The translations under genes and the position numbers were made by a program. 64,000 nucleotides of DNA from Verrucomicrobiota bacterium (GTDB taxonomy: Bacteria; Verrucomicrobiota; Verrucomicrobiia; Opitutales; Opitutaceae): positions 1-64,000 of the forward strand of contig JACRKC010000082.1 in NCBI GenBank assembly GCA_016235555.1. The letters are read 5' to 3'. The notes below the pieces were generated by a model. The model saw only the letters and a program-made list of their open reading frames with translations, made no database searches and was not told where the DNA came from. Below, one piece after another: positions 8,552 to 16,313 of this stretch. How positions within the stretch are numbered: the stretch's first letter is position 1; each line of letters opens with the position of its first letter.

Positions 8552-9076
8552 ATGCACCTCCCCCGCCCCTTCGCCGCTGTCATTGTGTCGTCGGTTCTGC
8601 TCCCGGCCGCGTTCGCCGCGACGCCCGAGCAAAAGCTCGCCGAACTCGGCGCCAAGTTGCCACCGACGAGTGCGCCGGTCGCGAACTACGTGCCGGCGGT
8701 GCGCTCGGGCAACCTTGTGTTTCTCGCGGGCCACATCTCGCGCGACGCCGACGGCAAGGTGCTCGCAGGCAAAGCCGGCAAGGAGTTCACCGCCGAGCAG
8801 GCCGCGGCCGCCGCACGCGAGACCGCGCTCGCGATGCTCGCGACGCTCAAGAAGGAGATCGGCGAACTCGCGAAGGTGAAGCGCGTGGTGAAGGTGAGCG
8901 GCTTCGTGAACTCGACGCCCGATTTCACCGCGCAACCGACAGTGATCAACGGCTGCTCCGATTTGCTCGTGGCGGTTTTTGGCGAGAAGGGAAAACACGC
9001 GCGCGCGGCGCTTGGCATGGTGTCGCTGCCGCTCGGCGCCGTGGTCGAGATCGAGATGGTGGTGGAGGTTGAGTAG
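8552..9076 (+). CDS. Exported Rid (YjgF/YER057c/UK114) family protein
   Basis: 174 residues. A signal peptide of about 22 residues (PFAAVIVSSVLLPAAFAA) precedes a full Rid domain (NYVPAVRSGNLVFLAGHISR ... VEIEMVVEVE). Rid proteins are normally cytosolic enamine/imine deaminases. Here the protein seems periplasmic, and where RidA has Arg before Leu-Pro near the C-terminus (ARLP) this one reads VSLP, so the Arg needed for deaminase activity appears absent. The ATG at 8552 fits the signal peptide. It is monocistronic and followed by a perfect inverted repeat. A non-deaminase role is likely (inference). Confidence 0.8.
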   Translation: MHLPRPFAAVIVSSVLLPAAFAATPEQKLAELGAKLPPTSAPVANYVPAVRSGNLVFLAGHISRDADGKVLAGKAGKEFTAEQAAAAARETALAMLATLKKEIGELAKVKRVVKVSGFVNSTPDFTAQPTVINGCSDLLVAVFGEKGKHARAALGMVSLPLGAVVEIEMVVEVE

Positions 9077-9087
9077 GCGGCGCGAGA

Positions 9088-9162
9088 GGTGGGCCGTGCG
9101 CTCCGCGCGCGGCCGGACGAACGCCCCCGAAAATTGGCCGCGCGCGGAGCGCACGGCCCACC
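9088..9162. repeat. Paired-hairpin repeat, GGTGGGCC family
   Basis: Perfect 27-bp inverted arms at 9088-9114 and 9136-9162 around a 21-nt spacer. It lies between convergent genes and might act as a bidirectional structure, but there is no T tract. A diverged copy is at 24088-24168. Confidence 0.85.
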
Positions 9163-9189
9163 AGCAAGGTGTCTGCGTCGGCATGTTCA

Positions 9190-10500
9190 TCACGCGCGCA
9201 GGATTTTTCCAACCGCGGCGACGAGCGCATCGCACTCGGCGGGCGAATTGAACAGGTGGGTCGAGACGCGGATGGCGTTGAGGTCCTGCTCGGACACCGG
9301 ACGACAGCGGAGGCCATGACCTTTGAAAAGGCGCTCGAACAGCTTGTCGTAGGACAGCGCGGCGGCGCGGAACGTAATCATCGAGGCGCTGAGTTCCGCG
9401 GCGGCCGGCGTGAGGATTTCGATGCCTTTGATCGCAGCGAGGCCGGCGCGCACGCGTTGCGCGAGTTCGCGTCCGCGCGCCGCGATCCGGTCGCGGCCGA
9501 TGCGCTCCTGAAACTGCGCGGCTTCGGCGAGGCCGACGACGGCGGCGACGTTGCGGGTGCCGTATTCGTAACGCTCCGCCGTGGCGGCGAGGGAGAATTT
9601 CGCCGGCAGCGCGTGCGAATCGATTTCGCCGGAGTGGGCGCCCACGAGCGGTGGCGTGACGTCATCGAGCCGTTCGCGCCGAATCCACAGCACGCCGGTC
9701 TCGAGCGGGCCGCCCCACCATTTGTGTCCGCTCGTGGCGTAGGAATCGCCGCCCAGCTCGCGCACGGAAACCGGGATCATTCCGGCGGTCTGCGCCCCGT
9801 CGATATGGAACCAGATGCCGCGCTCCCGGCACACGCGAGCGATGGCGGCGACCGGCATGACGATGCCGGTCGGCGCGGTGACGTGCGATACCTGCACGAC
9901 GCGCGTGCGCGGCGACAGGAGCGCGGCGATGCGTGCGATGTTGTCCGCCGGATCAAGCGGATCGGGCTCGAATAGCTTCACTTTCACGCCGCGCAGCTTC
10001 TCCTGGTGCAGCCACGGGAACGACCCGCCGGGATGCGCGTGCGTCTCGAAGATCACTTCGTCGCCAGCGCCGAGCTTCAGGCCCGCGGCCACGATCGCGT
10101 TGCCCTCGGTGGCGTTGCGCACGAAGGCGATCTCCTCGGGCGCGGCGCCGAGAAACTTCGCGACGGTCGCGCGCGCACCACGGTAGCGCTCGTGGCCGTG
10201 TTCGGATTTTTTTTGGAGCTGCGCGGTGAGATCGGCGGCAGCGGCGAGCACGGACTGCGGCGCGGGACCGAGACCGCCGGTGTTGAAATAGGTGAGGCCG
10301 GGCTCGAAGGAGAATTGCGCGCGCACGGCGGACCAAAACGACTCGGGATCGCGGGCGTCGAAGCGCGGCAGCGGCCCGTTCGACCGGCTCAGGGCAGGCG
10401 GCGGGTTTTTCGTCTCCTCGCCCGGCAGCGCCGCCGCGGCGACCAGACCGAACGAACCGGCGCCAAAGCGGCGGAGAAAAGTTTTGCGGTCGAGGCTCAT
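9190..10500 (-). CDS. Tat-exported class V aminotransferase-fold PLP enzyme
   Basis: 436 residues starting at the ATG at 10500. The N-terminus SLDRKTFLRRFGAGSFGL is a twin-arginine-type signal with a short hydrophobic stretch. The rest is an aminotransferase class V fold: TYFNTGGLG near the start, PLP-contacting HIDGAQTAG, and the Schiff-base lysine in SGHKWWGG. It resembles isopenicillin-N-epimerase/cysteine-desulfurase-like proteins of unknown substrate. The linker after the signal contains a short repeat-derived piece (GGCTCAGGGCAGG at about 10387), as in the methyltransferase gene at 59223. It is convergent with the Rid gene. Confidence 0.8.
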   Translation of the reverse strand: MSLDRKTFLRRFGAGSFGLVAAAALPGEETKNPPPALSRSNGPLPRFDARDPESFWSAVRAQFSFEPGLTYFNTGGLGPAPQSVLAAAADLTAQLQKKSEHGHERYRGARATVAKFLGAAPEEIAFVRNATEGNAIVAAGLKLGAGDEVIFETHAHPGGSFPWLHQEKLRGVKVKLFEPDPLDPADNIARIAALLSPRTRVVQVSHVTAPTGIVMPVAAIARVCRERGIWFHIDGAQTAGMIPVSVRELGGDSYATSGHKWWGGPLETGVLWIRRERLDDVTPPLVGAHSGEIDSHALPAKFSLAATAERYEYGTRNVAAVVGLAEAAQFQERIGRDRIAARGRELAQRVRAGLAAIKGIEILTPAAAELSASMITFRAAALSYDKLFERLFKGHGLRCRPVSEQDLNAIRVSTHLFNSPAECDALVAAVGKILRA

Positions 10501-10531
10501 GCAAACGGACGCGCGGCTGCTGGTCACACCG

Positions 10532-10718
10532 AGCCCCAACGGGGCGAAATTCGATAGCCCGGGGCAACGCCCCGGGATCTCCATGAGAAAAGAACCCAAG
10601 CCCTGAAAGGGCGATACTCGCCGACGGAATCGCGCCCCTTCAGGGCGCCTGAAACGAATCGGACCGGACCCTTCCCAGGGTTGCACCCTGGGCTGTCGAA
10701 TCGCGCCCCGTTGGGGCG
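10532..10718. repeat. Composite palindromic element with several hairpins
   Basis: About 187 bp of nested hairpins. GCCCCAACGGGGC at the left end is matched by GCCCCGTTGGGGC at the right; a CCCGGGGCAACGCCCCGGG hairpin is matched by CCCAGGGTTGCACCCTGGG; and two CCCTGAAAGGG/CCCTTCAGGGCG hairpins lie inside. It occupies the gap upstream of the PLP enzyme and downstream of the PmoA-like gene. Confidence 0.8.
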
Positions 10719-10774
10719 CAAGCCGGCGACCGCAATCGACCGCGGGGGGCGAGTGGCATGGGGAGTCGTTGTCG

Positions 10775-11629
10775 TCATGCGTTGGTGAACGTCAGCACGT
10801 GTTCGAGGCGCAGCGTGCCGCCGGCCGGAAGAGCGTGCGGGTGCTCGCGATGGAAAGCAAACGCGGCGCAGGGCAGTTTCGGACGCACGAACCACGGCAG
10901 CGGGCCGCCGACATTTTCGAACCGGATCCGCGTGCGGCGCAGCGAGCCGTCGTGCTGACACGACCACTCCATCCAGCGTGCGCTCGCACCATGCACAGCC
11001 TTTTCGCCTGCGAGGCCGCCTTCGGCGGTGAGACCGATGGTGGCATCGCCGTGGTCATCGAGGATTTCGCGCGCGCCGCGGAAGAGCAGGCCGGTGTAAT
11101 GCGAGCCGGCGAGGCCGTTGCGCGAGTGGTAGTTTTCGAGCGCGAGATCGCGGCCGGTGACATTGCGGAGTTCGCTCGTCCAGTGGAGCGACCACGCCTC
11201 GGCGGCCACGGATGTGCGGAGCGTGCGCTGCTCGTGCAGCACCGTGCGGCCGGATTTGTTTTCGCACCAGTCGAGGCGTTCCACCAACTGCTCCGGGGCG
11301 AGCGCGAGCCACTCGCGGTGGAGCTGGGCGCCGTGATCGTCGCGCCATTGATAGCCGTCGGCGGCACGGTGCGTGGGGCCGCCCCAGAAGTTTACGCCGT
11401 CGACGCTCGTCAACGTGAGACTGAGCGCGTGGTGCCACGGGTGATCGTTCGGGCGGAAGTTCGTGAGCACGTCGCCCGCGAGCGAACGCACCGGATGCGC
11501 GTAAGGTCGCGTCGCCTCGGTGGCCGGCGTCGCCGGTTGGTAGACATAGCGCCAGAGCGGCGCGCCCGCGGCGGTGGCGATCTCGACGCCGCGGCCGGCC
11601 TCATGGCGAAGTTGCAGCACCGCGCTCAT
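10775..11629 (-). CDS. PmoA-like (DUF6807) family protein
   Basis: 284 residues without a signal peptide. Sequence features (VLTNFRPNDHPWHHALSLTL, ENYHSRNGLAGSHYTGLLFR) match the PmoA-like family common in carbohydrate loci of Planctomycetes and Verrucomicrobiota; the family name does not imply methane oxidation. The ATG at 11629 overlaps the GH78 stop as ATGA, so the two are translationally coupled. The fold suggests a beta-sandwich sugar-binding or mutarotase-like role (inference). Confidence 0.75.
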   Translation of the reverse strand: MSAVLQLRHEAGRGVEIATAAGAPLWRYVYQPATPATEATRPYAHPVRSLAGDVLTNFRPNDHPWHHALSLTLTSVDGVNFWGGPTHRAADGYQWRDDHGAQLHREWLALAPEQLVERLDWCENKSGRTVLHEQRTLRTSVAAEAWSLHWTSELRNVTGRDLALENYHSRNGLAGSHYTGLLFRGAREILDDHGDATIGLTAEGGLAGEKAVHGASARWMEWSCQHDGSLRRTRIRFENVGGPLPWFVRPKLPCAAFAFHREHPHALPAGGTLRLEHVLTFTNA

Positions 11630-14067
11630 GCGAGCGCGATCTCCGCGGCGAATCTGCCGCCGCCAAACTCGCGCCGCTCGCCATTGGGCAGGCGCACGTG
11701 CACTGCGACGGCGGCGGGCGCGGCGACCTCGAGCGCGAATCGTCTGTCGTCCACGCGCCAGGCGACATCGACCGGACCGCGCGGGGTGCAGACGCGGCCG
11801 CGCGCGTGGGTGAGACCGCAGCGTTGCGGGGCGATCTCGATCTCGCCGAAGCCCGGCGTGCGCGGCGTGACACCGAGGATACGCGTCATGAATTCGATCG
11901 CGGGGTGCGCGCTCCACGCGTGGCAGAGCGAGCGCCAGTAGCTGTTTTCCTCAACGAACGTCGAGAGGCCGTAGTCGACCATCTCGTGCCACGGGCCGAG
12001 AAACTCCGGCATGCGGTCATACGCGCCGCACTCAGCCAGCGCGCGGAAGCCCGCGTGCCACCAGAAGAACGAGCCCGGGGCGAGCTTCGGGTCGGACGGG
12101 AAACGCCGCAGGATGCGGGCGCGCACGGGGGCATCGGCCGCGCCGCACACGATGGCCCAGGCGTTGCTGTATTGAGAAATCTCCGGGCCGCCGGGCCGGT
12201 CGAAGTAGAGGCCTTCGGACTCGGACCAGAAACGGGCGTGCAGCTTCGCGCGGAGCGCGGTGGCCTCGGCGGCAAGTTCGTCGGCCTCACGTGCGCGGCC
12301 CAGGAGCCGGCAGAGATCGGCGACTTCGGTGAGGCCGAGGATGTATTGCGCGGAGATGATGCAGGTCGGGCCGGAGTCGGCGCCGGGCACAACGCCGCGC
12401 GGCCACCACGGACACCAGTCGGTGATGTTCCAGTAGGGCAGTTTTGCGGGGAGCCCGTCGGCGTCGGCGTGGCGGCGGAACCAGTCGAGCACGCCGCGCA
12501 TGCCGGGCAGCAGGTCGCGCGCGACCGAGAGATCGCCGGAGCAATAGGTGTAGTCGCGCGTGTTGGTGATCCAGTGCAGCGACCACGAGGGGATGACTTG
12601 CAGGAGGCGCGACGGATAGCGGCTGTGCGTGAGACCGTCGGGCAGGCGCGACCAGTCGAAGTGGTAAAGCGCCTGCCGGCTGAGGCGATAGTCCCCGGTC
12701 GCCAGCATCGCGATCTTCGAGGTGATCATCGTGTCGCCGGCATACTGCATCTGCTCGTAGTGCGGGCAGTCCTCGAACGTCTCGTGCGAGCAAAGCCGCA
12801 TCGTGTAGAGACTCGCGCGCCAGATCCGGTCGAGGCGCGCGTCCGAGCATTCGAAGGCCGCGCCGATTTCGTAGGGATAGGCGGTGAAGCGAAACTGGAC
12901 CGCGCGCAACGTGAGCGGCGCCGCGCCGGTCTCGATCGACAAACCGACGTAGCGAAAGCACCGCCAGTGCAGCGGCTCGAACATCTCCGGCGCGTCGCCG
13001 CGGCCGTCGCCCGCCGGCTCCCAGACATCGCCCCAGCCCGTGACCTTGCCGCGCCGGTCGAAAGTCCAGCCCGTGCTTTCGTCGGCGAAGTGCGAGGCGA
13101 GGTTGGCGAGCGGTTGCTGGCGGCCGAGCAGTTGCACGCCAGGCGTGCCCCACGGCAGACGCAGCGCCTCGGCGTAAGTGAGGCGCAGCGTGCTGCCCGC
13201 GCCGCCCGTGAGGGCCAGACCCGGAAACGCGGTCGTCAACCCGCCGGCGTCGAGCACGACTTCGCAGCGGGAATTCGCCGGCACCTCGACCGCGCCCGCT
13301 CCCGCCAGCACTGGGCGCCAGGCCGCGGCGGGGTCGCCCCCGCCGGGCACAAACACCTCGGTGAACCGTTCGCTCCACCCTTCCTCCATCGGAGGAATCA
13401 TCCGCGGCACGAGACCGTAGGGGCTCGCCGGGTCGCGGCGATTTTCGAGTCGTTCGGCTTTGTAAAGCACGGTCGCGGCCGGCCACGCGTGGTCGTCAAA
13501 ATCGGGTTCGGTCCAGCCCGGCGGCATCTCGCGCGACACCCGGTGCTCGAAATAACCGTGATAGCCCTCGAAGGTCGTGTGGTCGTTTTGGAACCGGTGG
13601 GCGGCGTCGACGGCGACCTTCCAGCGTTCATCGGTGGACAGTTCCTCGCGTCCCAGCGCCCCTTCGAGCACGAACCCGCCCGCATACGTCATCACCGAAC
13701 AAGGCGCACCCAGCTGCGTGGGCCGGTGCGCGACGCGCGACAGGTCGAGCACGAGCGCCGCGAGGACGTTCCGCCCCGGCTGCAAGCGCGACGTGAGATC
13801 GAAGCTCTCGTAGAACTGATGATGGATGTCGCCCTTCGCCGGTCCGCGCCCGACGAGCTGGCCGTTGCAGAAAAACAGATAGCGGCTGTCGGCCGACACG
13901 TGCACTTCGAGCCGCTCGGCGCGGGGATTGTCGCCGCTCACCCGAAACGTCCGCCGGAACATCCGCACCTGGTAATGCGAGGGCGAGCCAGCCCCCGGCG
14001 CCGGGACCGCATGCGTGCCCTCGGCGGACCAGATCCACGAGGCACGTTGGAGGAAGGGCAGCGGCAT
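11626..14067 (-). CDS. GH78-type alpha-L-rhamnosidase family protein
   Basis: About 813 residues from the ATG at 14067; a TTG at 14130 would add 21 residues. An N-terminal sandwich domain (VHVSADSRYLFFCNGQLVGRGP) matches the accessory domain of GH78 enzymes. The mid-protein motif TFEDCPHYEQMQYAGDT corresponds to the GH78 catalytic-domain signature, followed by an alpha/alpha toroid (YWNITDWCPWW, GSFFWWHAGF) and a C-terminal sandwich. No signal peptide is evident, so cytoplasmic action on imported oligosaccharides is possible. It is divergent from the epimerase-like gene across 93 bp and coupled to the PmoA-like gene. It probably removes rhamnose or a related residue. Confidence 0.85.
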   Translation of the reverse strand: MPLPFLQRASWIWSAEGTHAVPAPGAGSPSHYQVRMFRRTFRVSGDNPRAERLEVHVSADSRYLFFCNGQLVGRGPAKGDIHHQFYESFDLTSRLQPGRNVLAALVLDLSRVAHRPTQLGAPCSVMTYAGGFVLEGALGREELSTDERWKVAVDAAHRFQNDHTTFEGYHGYFEHRVSREMPPGWTEPDFDDHAWPAATVLYKAERLENRRDPASPYGLVPRMIPPMEEGWSERFTEVFVPGGGDPAAAWRPVLAGAGAVEVPANSRCEVVLDAGGLTTAFPGLALTGGAGSTLRLTYAEALRLPWGTPGVQLLGRQQPLANLASHFADESTGWTFDRRGKVTGWGDVWEPAGDGRGDAPEMFEPLHWRCFRYVGLSIETGAAPLTLRAVQFRFTAYPYEIGAAFECSDARLDRIWRASLYTMRLCSHETFEDCPHYEQMQYAGDTMITSKIAMLATGDYRLSRQALYHFDWSRLPDGLTHSRYPSRLLQVIPSWSLHWITNTRDYTYCSGDLSVARDLLPGMRGVLDWFRRHADADGLPAKLPYWNITDWCPWWPRGVVPGADSGPTCIISAQYILGLTEVADLCRLLGRAREADELAAEATALRAKLHARFWSESEGLYFDRPGGPEISQYSNAWAIVCGAADAPVRARILRRFPSDPKLAPGSFFWWHAGFRALAECGAYDRMPEFLGPWHEMVDYGLSTFVEENSYWRSLCHAWSAHPAIEFMTRILGVTPRTPGFGEIEIAPQRCGLTHARGRVCTPRGPVDVAWRVDDRRFALEVAAPAAVAVHVRLPNGERREFGGGRFAAEIALA

Positions 14068-14160
14068 GAGGGGAGGGCGAAAGGGGGCGGCGGAACGCCA
14101 AAAAGGAGCTAGCCACCGCAGTCGTTTCAATCCCTATTTTCACGCTTTTTCAGCAACCCC

Positions 14161-15015
14161 ATGAAAATTGTTTCAGCCCCGCCCCGCCTCGTCATGTGCG
14201 CCGCCCTGTGGTCGTTGGAAAAACATCCCTCAGCCGGCCGTGAGTGGAGCCTTGGCCGCAAGGTCGCCGCCATCGCGGCGGAGGGCTTCGATGGCATCTG
14301 CGGCTATGTCTCGCCCGAGTTGAAAACCGCCGCCGCCACCCACGGCCTGCGTCTCATGAGCGGCTTCGACTGCGGCGACCTCGCGACGGCGCTCCCGCGG
14401 CTGCGCGCGCAGCGCGACCTCGGCGTGCGGTTCGTCAACATCCAGTTGCTCGACCACGATACGCCGCCCGCCGTCGCCGCGCCGCTCGCCGTGAAACTCG
14501 TCCGCGACGGCGCCGCGCTCGGCCTCGCCGTGCACATCGAAACCCACCGCGACACGGCCACCGAAACACCCGAAAAATTCGACGAGATCGCGCGTCGCTA
14601 CCGCCGCGCCACCGGCCGCCCCATGCCCGTGACGTGGGATCACTCGCACTTCGCCGTCTCGAAGCACATGCTGCCGCCCGACTATTCGGCGCGCCTCCTC
14701 GCGTGGCCCGAGCTGATCCAGCGCTCGCAGATGTTCCACCTGCGGCCCTTCAACAGCCAGCATTGCCAGGTGCCCGTCACTGACGGCCGCGGCCGCCTCA
14801 CGCCGGAATTTCGCGACTACCTCCCCTTCGTCGAAGACCTGTTCGCGCTATGGCTGGCGGGACCGCGACCGGGCGGCGAGCTGTGGGTCTGCCCCGAACT
14901 CGGCGCGTCGGTCGGCTACCACGTCTCCACCAATCCGCCGGTGTGGCCCGATGCGATCCGCGCCCGGCGCGAGATCCTCGTCGCCTGGCGGCGGGCGCTC
15001 GCGCGCCAAGCGTGA
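14161..15015 (+). CDS. Sugar phosphate isomerase/epimerase-like TIM barrel
   Basis: 284 residues with the pattern of AP-endonuclease-2/xylose-isomerase-like TIM barrels: LGLAVHIETHRDTATETPEK and PVTWDHSHFAVSKH carry metal-binding type acidic and His residues, and WVCPELGA comes near the end. No signal peptide. It lies between divergent GH78 and a downstream LacI-type regulator, fitting a sugar catabolic role. The substrate cannot be told from sequence. Confidence 0.75.
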   Translation: MKIVSAPPRLVMCAALWSLEKHPSAGREWSLGRKVAAIAAEGFDGICGYVSPELKTAAATHGLRLMSGFDCGDLATALPRLRAQRDLGVRFVNIQLLDHDTPPAVAAPLAVKLVRDGAALGLAVHIETHRDTATETPEKFDEIARRYRRATGRPMPVTWDHSHFAVSKHMLPPDYSARLLAWPELIQRSQMFHLRPFNSQHCQVPVTDGRGRLTPEFRDYLPFVEDLFALWLAGPRPGGELWVCPELGASVGYHVSTNPPVWPDAIRARREILVAWRRALARQA

Positions 15016-15181
15016 CGGAGCGACGGTTTGCAACCGCCGAGCTTGGGCGCTTGGAAAAGCGCCCCTCCGCAGTGCAAGAAAGTAAGATGCGCCGCCCGTG
15101 CCGTTGCATGAAAGCTCTTGACGTTTCGGGCGCTCGTTTCATTCGTTTTCCTGAAATTTTCACCGTCCCAAGCACGACCCC

Positions 15182-16228
15182 ATGCTGATCACTGAGATCG
15201 CCAAGAAGGCGAAAGTCTCTCCGGCCACTGTTTCGCGCGCCATCAACCAGCCGCAAATCGTCGCCCCGGACAGCCTCGCGCGCATCCGCGCCGTGATGCA
15301 GCAGCACAATTACGTGCCGGCGCCGCTCAACCGCCGCCGCGGCCCCAAGAGCCGCCTCTCCGAACAGCGCCGCATCGGCGTGTGGTTTGTCGGCGGCAAG
15401 GCCTCCAGCCCGAGTCACAACTGGTTTCAGGACCAGCTCCTCCAGGTGCAGTCGACCGACCCGCGCTACCGCGTCGACCTGCGCGTGCTGTTCTCCAATT
15501 CGCCCGACGAGCTGCCCACCGCGCTCGCCAACGAGAAGCTCGACGGTCTCATCGTGCAGGGCATGGAGCCCTCGTCCGCCTGTCTCGCGAAGCTGCGCGA
15601 GCTGCCGCACGTGTGGTTCATGACGCGCCGCTCCGCCTCCTACCCCGGCGATTTCGTCGAGCCCAACAACGAGGAAAACGGCCGCCTCGCCGCCGACTAC
15701 CTCGTGCAAAAAGGCCACAAGGCCGCCGCCGTCATCAGCACCGACCCCGGCTACAGCGCCGTCGCCCGCCGCGTGAAGGCCTTCGTCGAGCGCGCCGCCG
15801 AGCTCAAGTTCCCGGTCCATACCATCCTCGGCAAGACCACGCCCGGCGTCAGCTACCTCGAGATCGCGCCCGTGCACAGCGAGACCGACACGCTCGTGCG
15901 CACGCTCCTCGCCACCAAGCCCCGCGCGACCGGCCTCTATCTGCCGGTCGATCACTTCTGCGGCTCGTTTTTCCGCGCGCTGCGCGAGGCCGGCTGCAAA
16001 CCCGGCCGCGACTTCGAAGCCATCCTCGGCAACTACAACCCCCTCGTTTACCACAATCTCGACCACCTCCCGCCCGCGATCGACATCAACCTGCCCACGC
16101 TCGTGCGCAAGGTCGTCGATCACCTCATGTGGCGCATCGAGAATCCCCACACCGCCGGCCGCATCGGCGTGACCATCTCCCCTTCCCTGCTCGAACCCAA
16201 ACCCGCCAACGGCAGCCCGACTGCCTGA
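15182..16228 (+). CDS. LacI-family transcriptional regulator
   Basis: 348 residues. The first 25 residues are a LacI HTH (ITEIAKKAKVSPATVSRAIN), then the hinge and a type I periplasmic-binding-like sensor (RRIGVWFVGGKASS ... KAAAVISTDPGYSAV ... YLPVDHFCGSFFR). It sits directly before the TonB receptor and after a sugar epimerase-like gene, so it probably controls this glycan locus. The motif TCGTTTCA, like half of a LacI-type operator, occurs both upstream of this gene (about 15134) and in the 14068-14160 divergent region; this is suggestive only. No Shine-Dalgarno sequence is seen. Confidence 0.9.
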   Translation: MLITEIAKKAKVSPATVSRAINQPQIVAPDSLARIRAVMQQHNYVPAPLNRRRGPKSRLSEQRRIGVWFVGGKASSPSHNWFQDQLLQVQSTDPRYRVDLRVLFSNSPDELPTALANEKLDGLIVQGMEPSSACLAKLRELPHVWFMTRRSASYPGDFVEPNNEENGRLAADYLVQKGHKAAAVISTDPGYSAVARRVKAFVERAAELKFPVHTILGKTTPGVSYLEIAPVHSETDTLVRTLLATKPRATGLYLPVDHFCGSFFRALREAGCKPGRDFEAILGNYNPLVYHNLDHLPPAIDINLPTLVRKVVDHLMWRIENPHTAGRIGVTISPSLLEPKPANGSPTA

Positions 16229-16313
16229 GGCTCAACCAACCGGCCCGCGCCACCCTGCGACCACCCCAACCAAAAACCACCGACCGACCCAAACCGCCCA
16301 AACTCTCACCCCA

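Noticed and set aside
9088-9162. Perfect 27-bp inverted repeat considered as a terminator
   Set aside because: No T tract on either strand and the sequence belongs to a repeat family; kept as repeat only.
10532-10718. Repeat cluster considered as a CRISPR array
   Set aside because: Hairpins are nested and symmetric, not direct repeats with unique spacers; no cas genes nearby.
15119-15150. Possible -35/-10 before the LacI gene (TTGACG, 17 bp, ATTCGT)
   Set aside because: The -10 match is poor and sigma-70 spacing can be met by chance.
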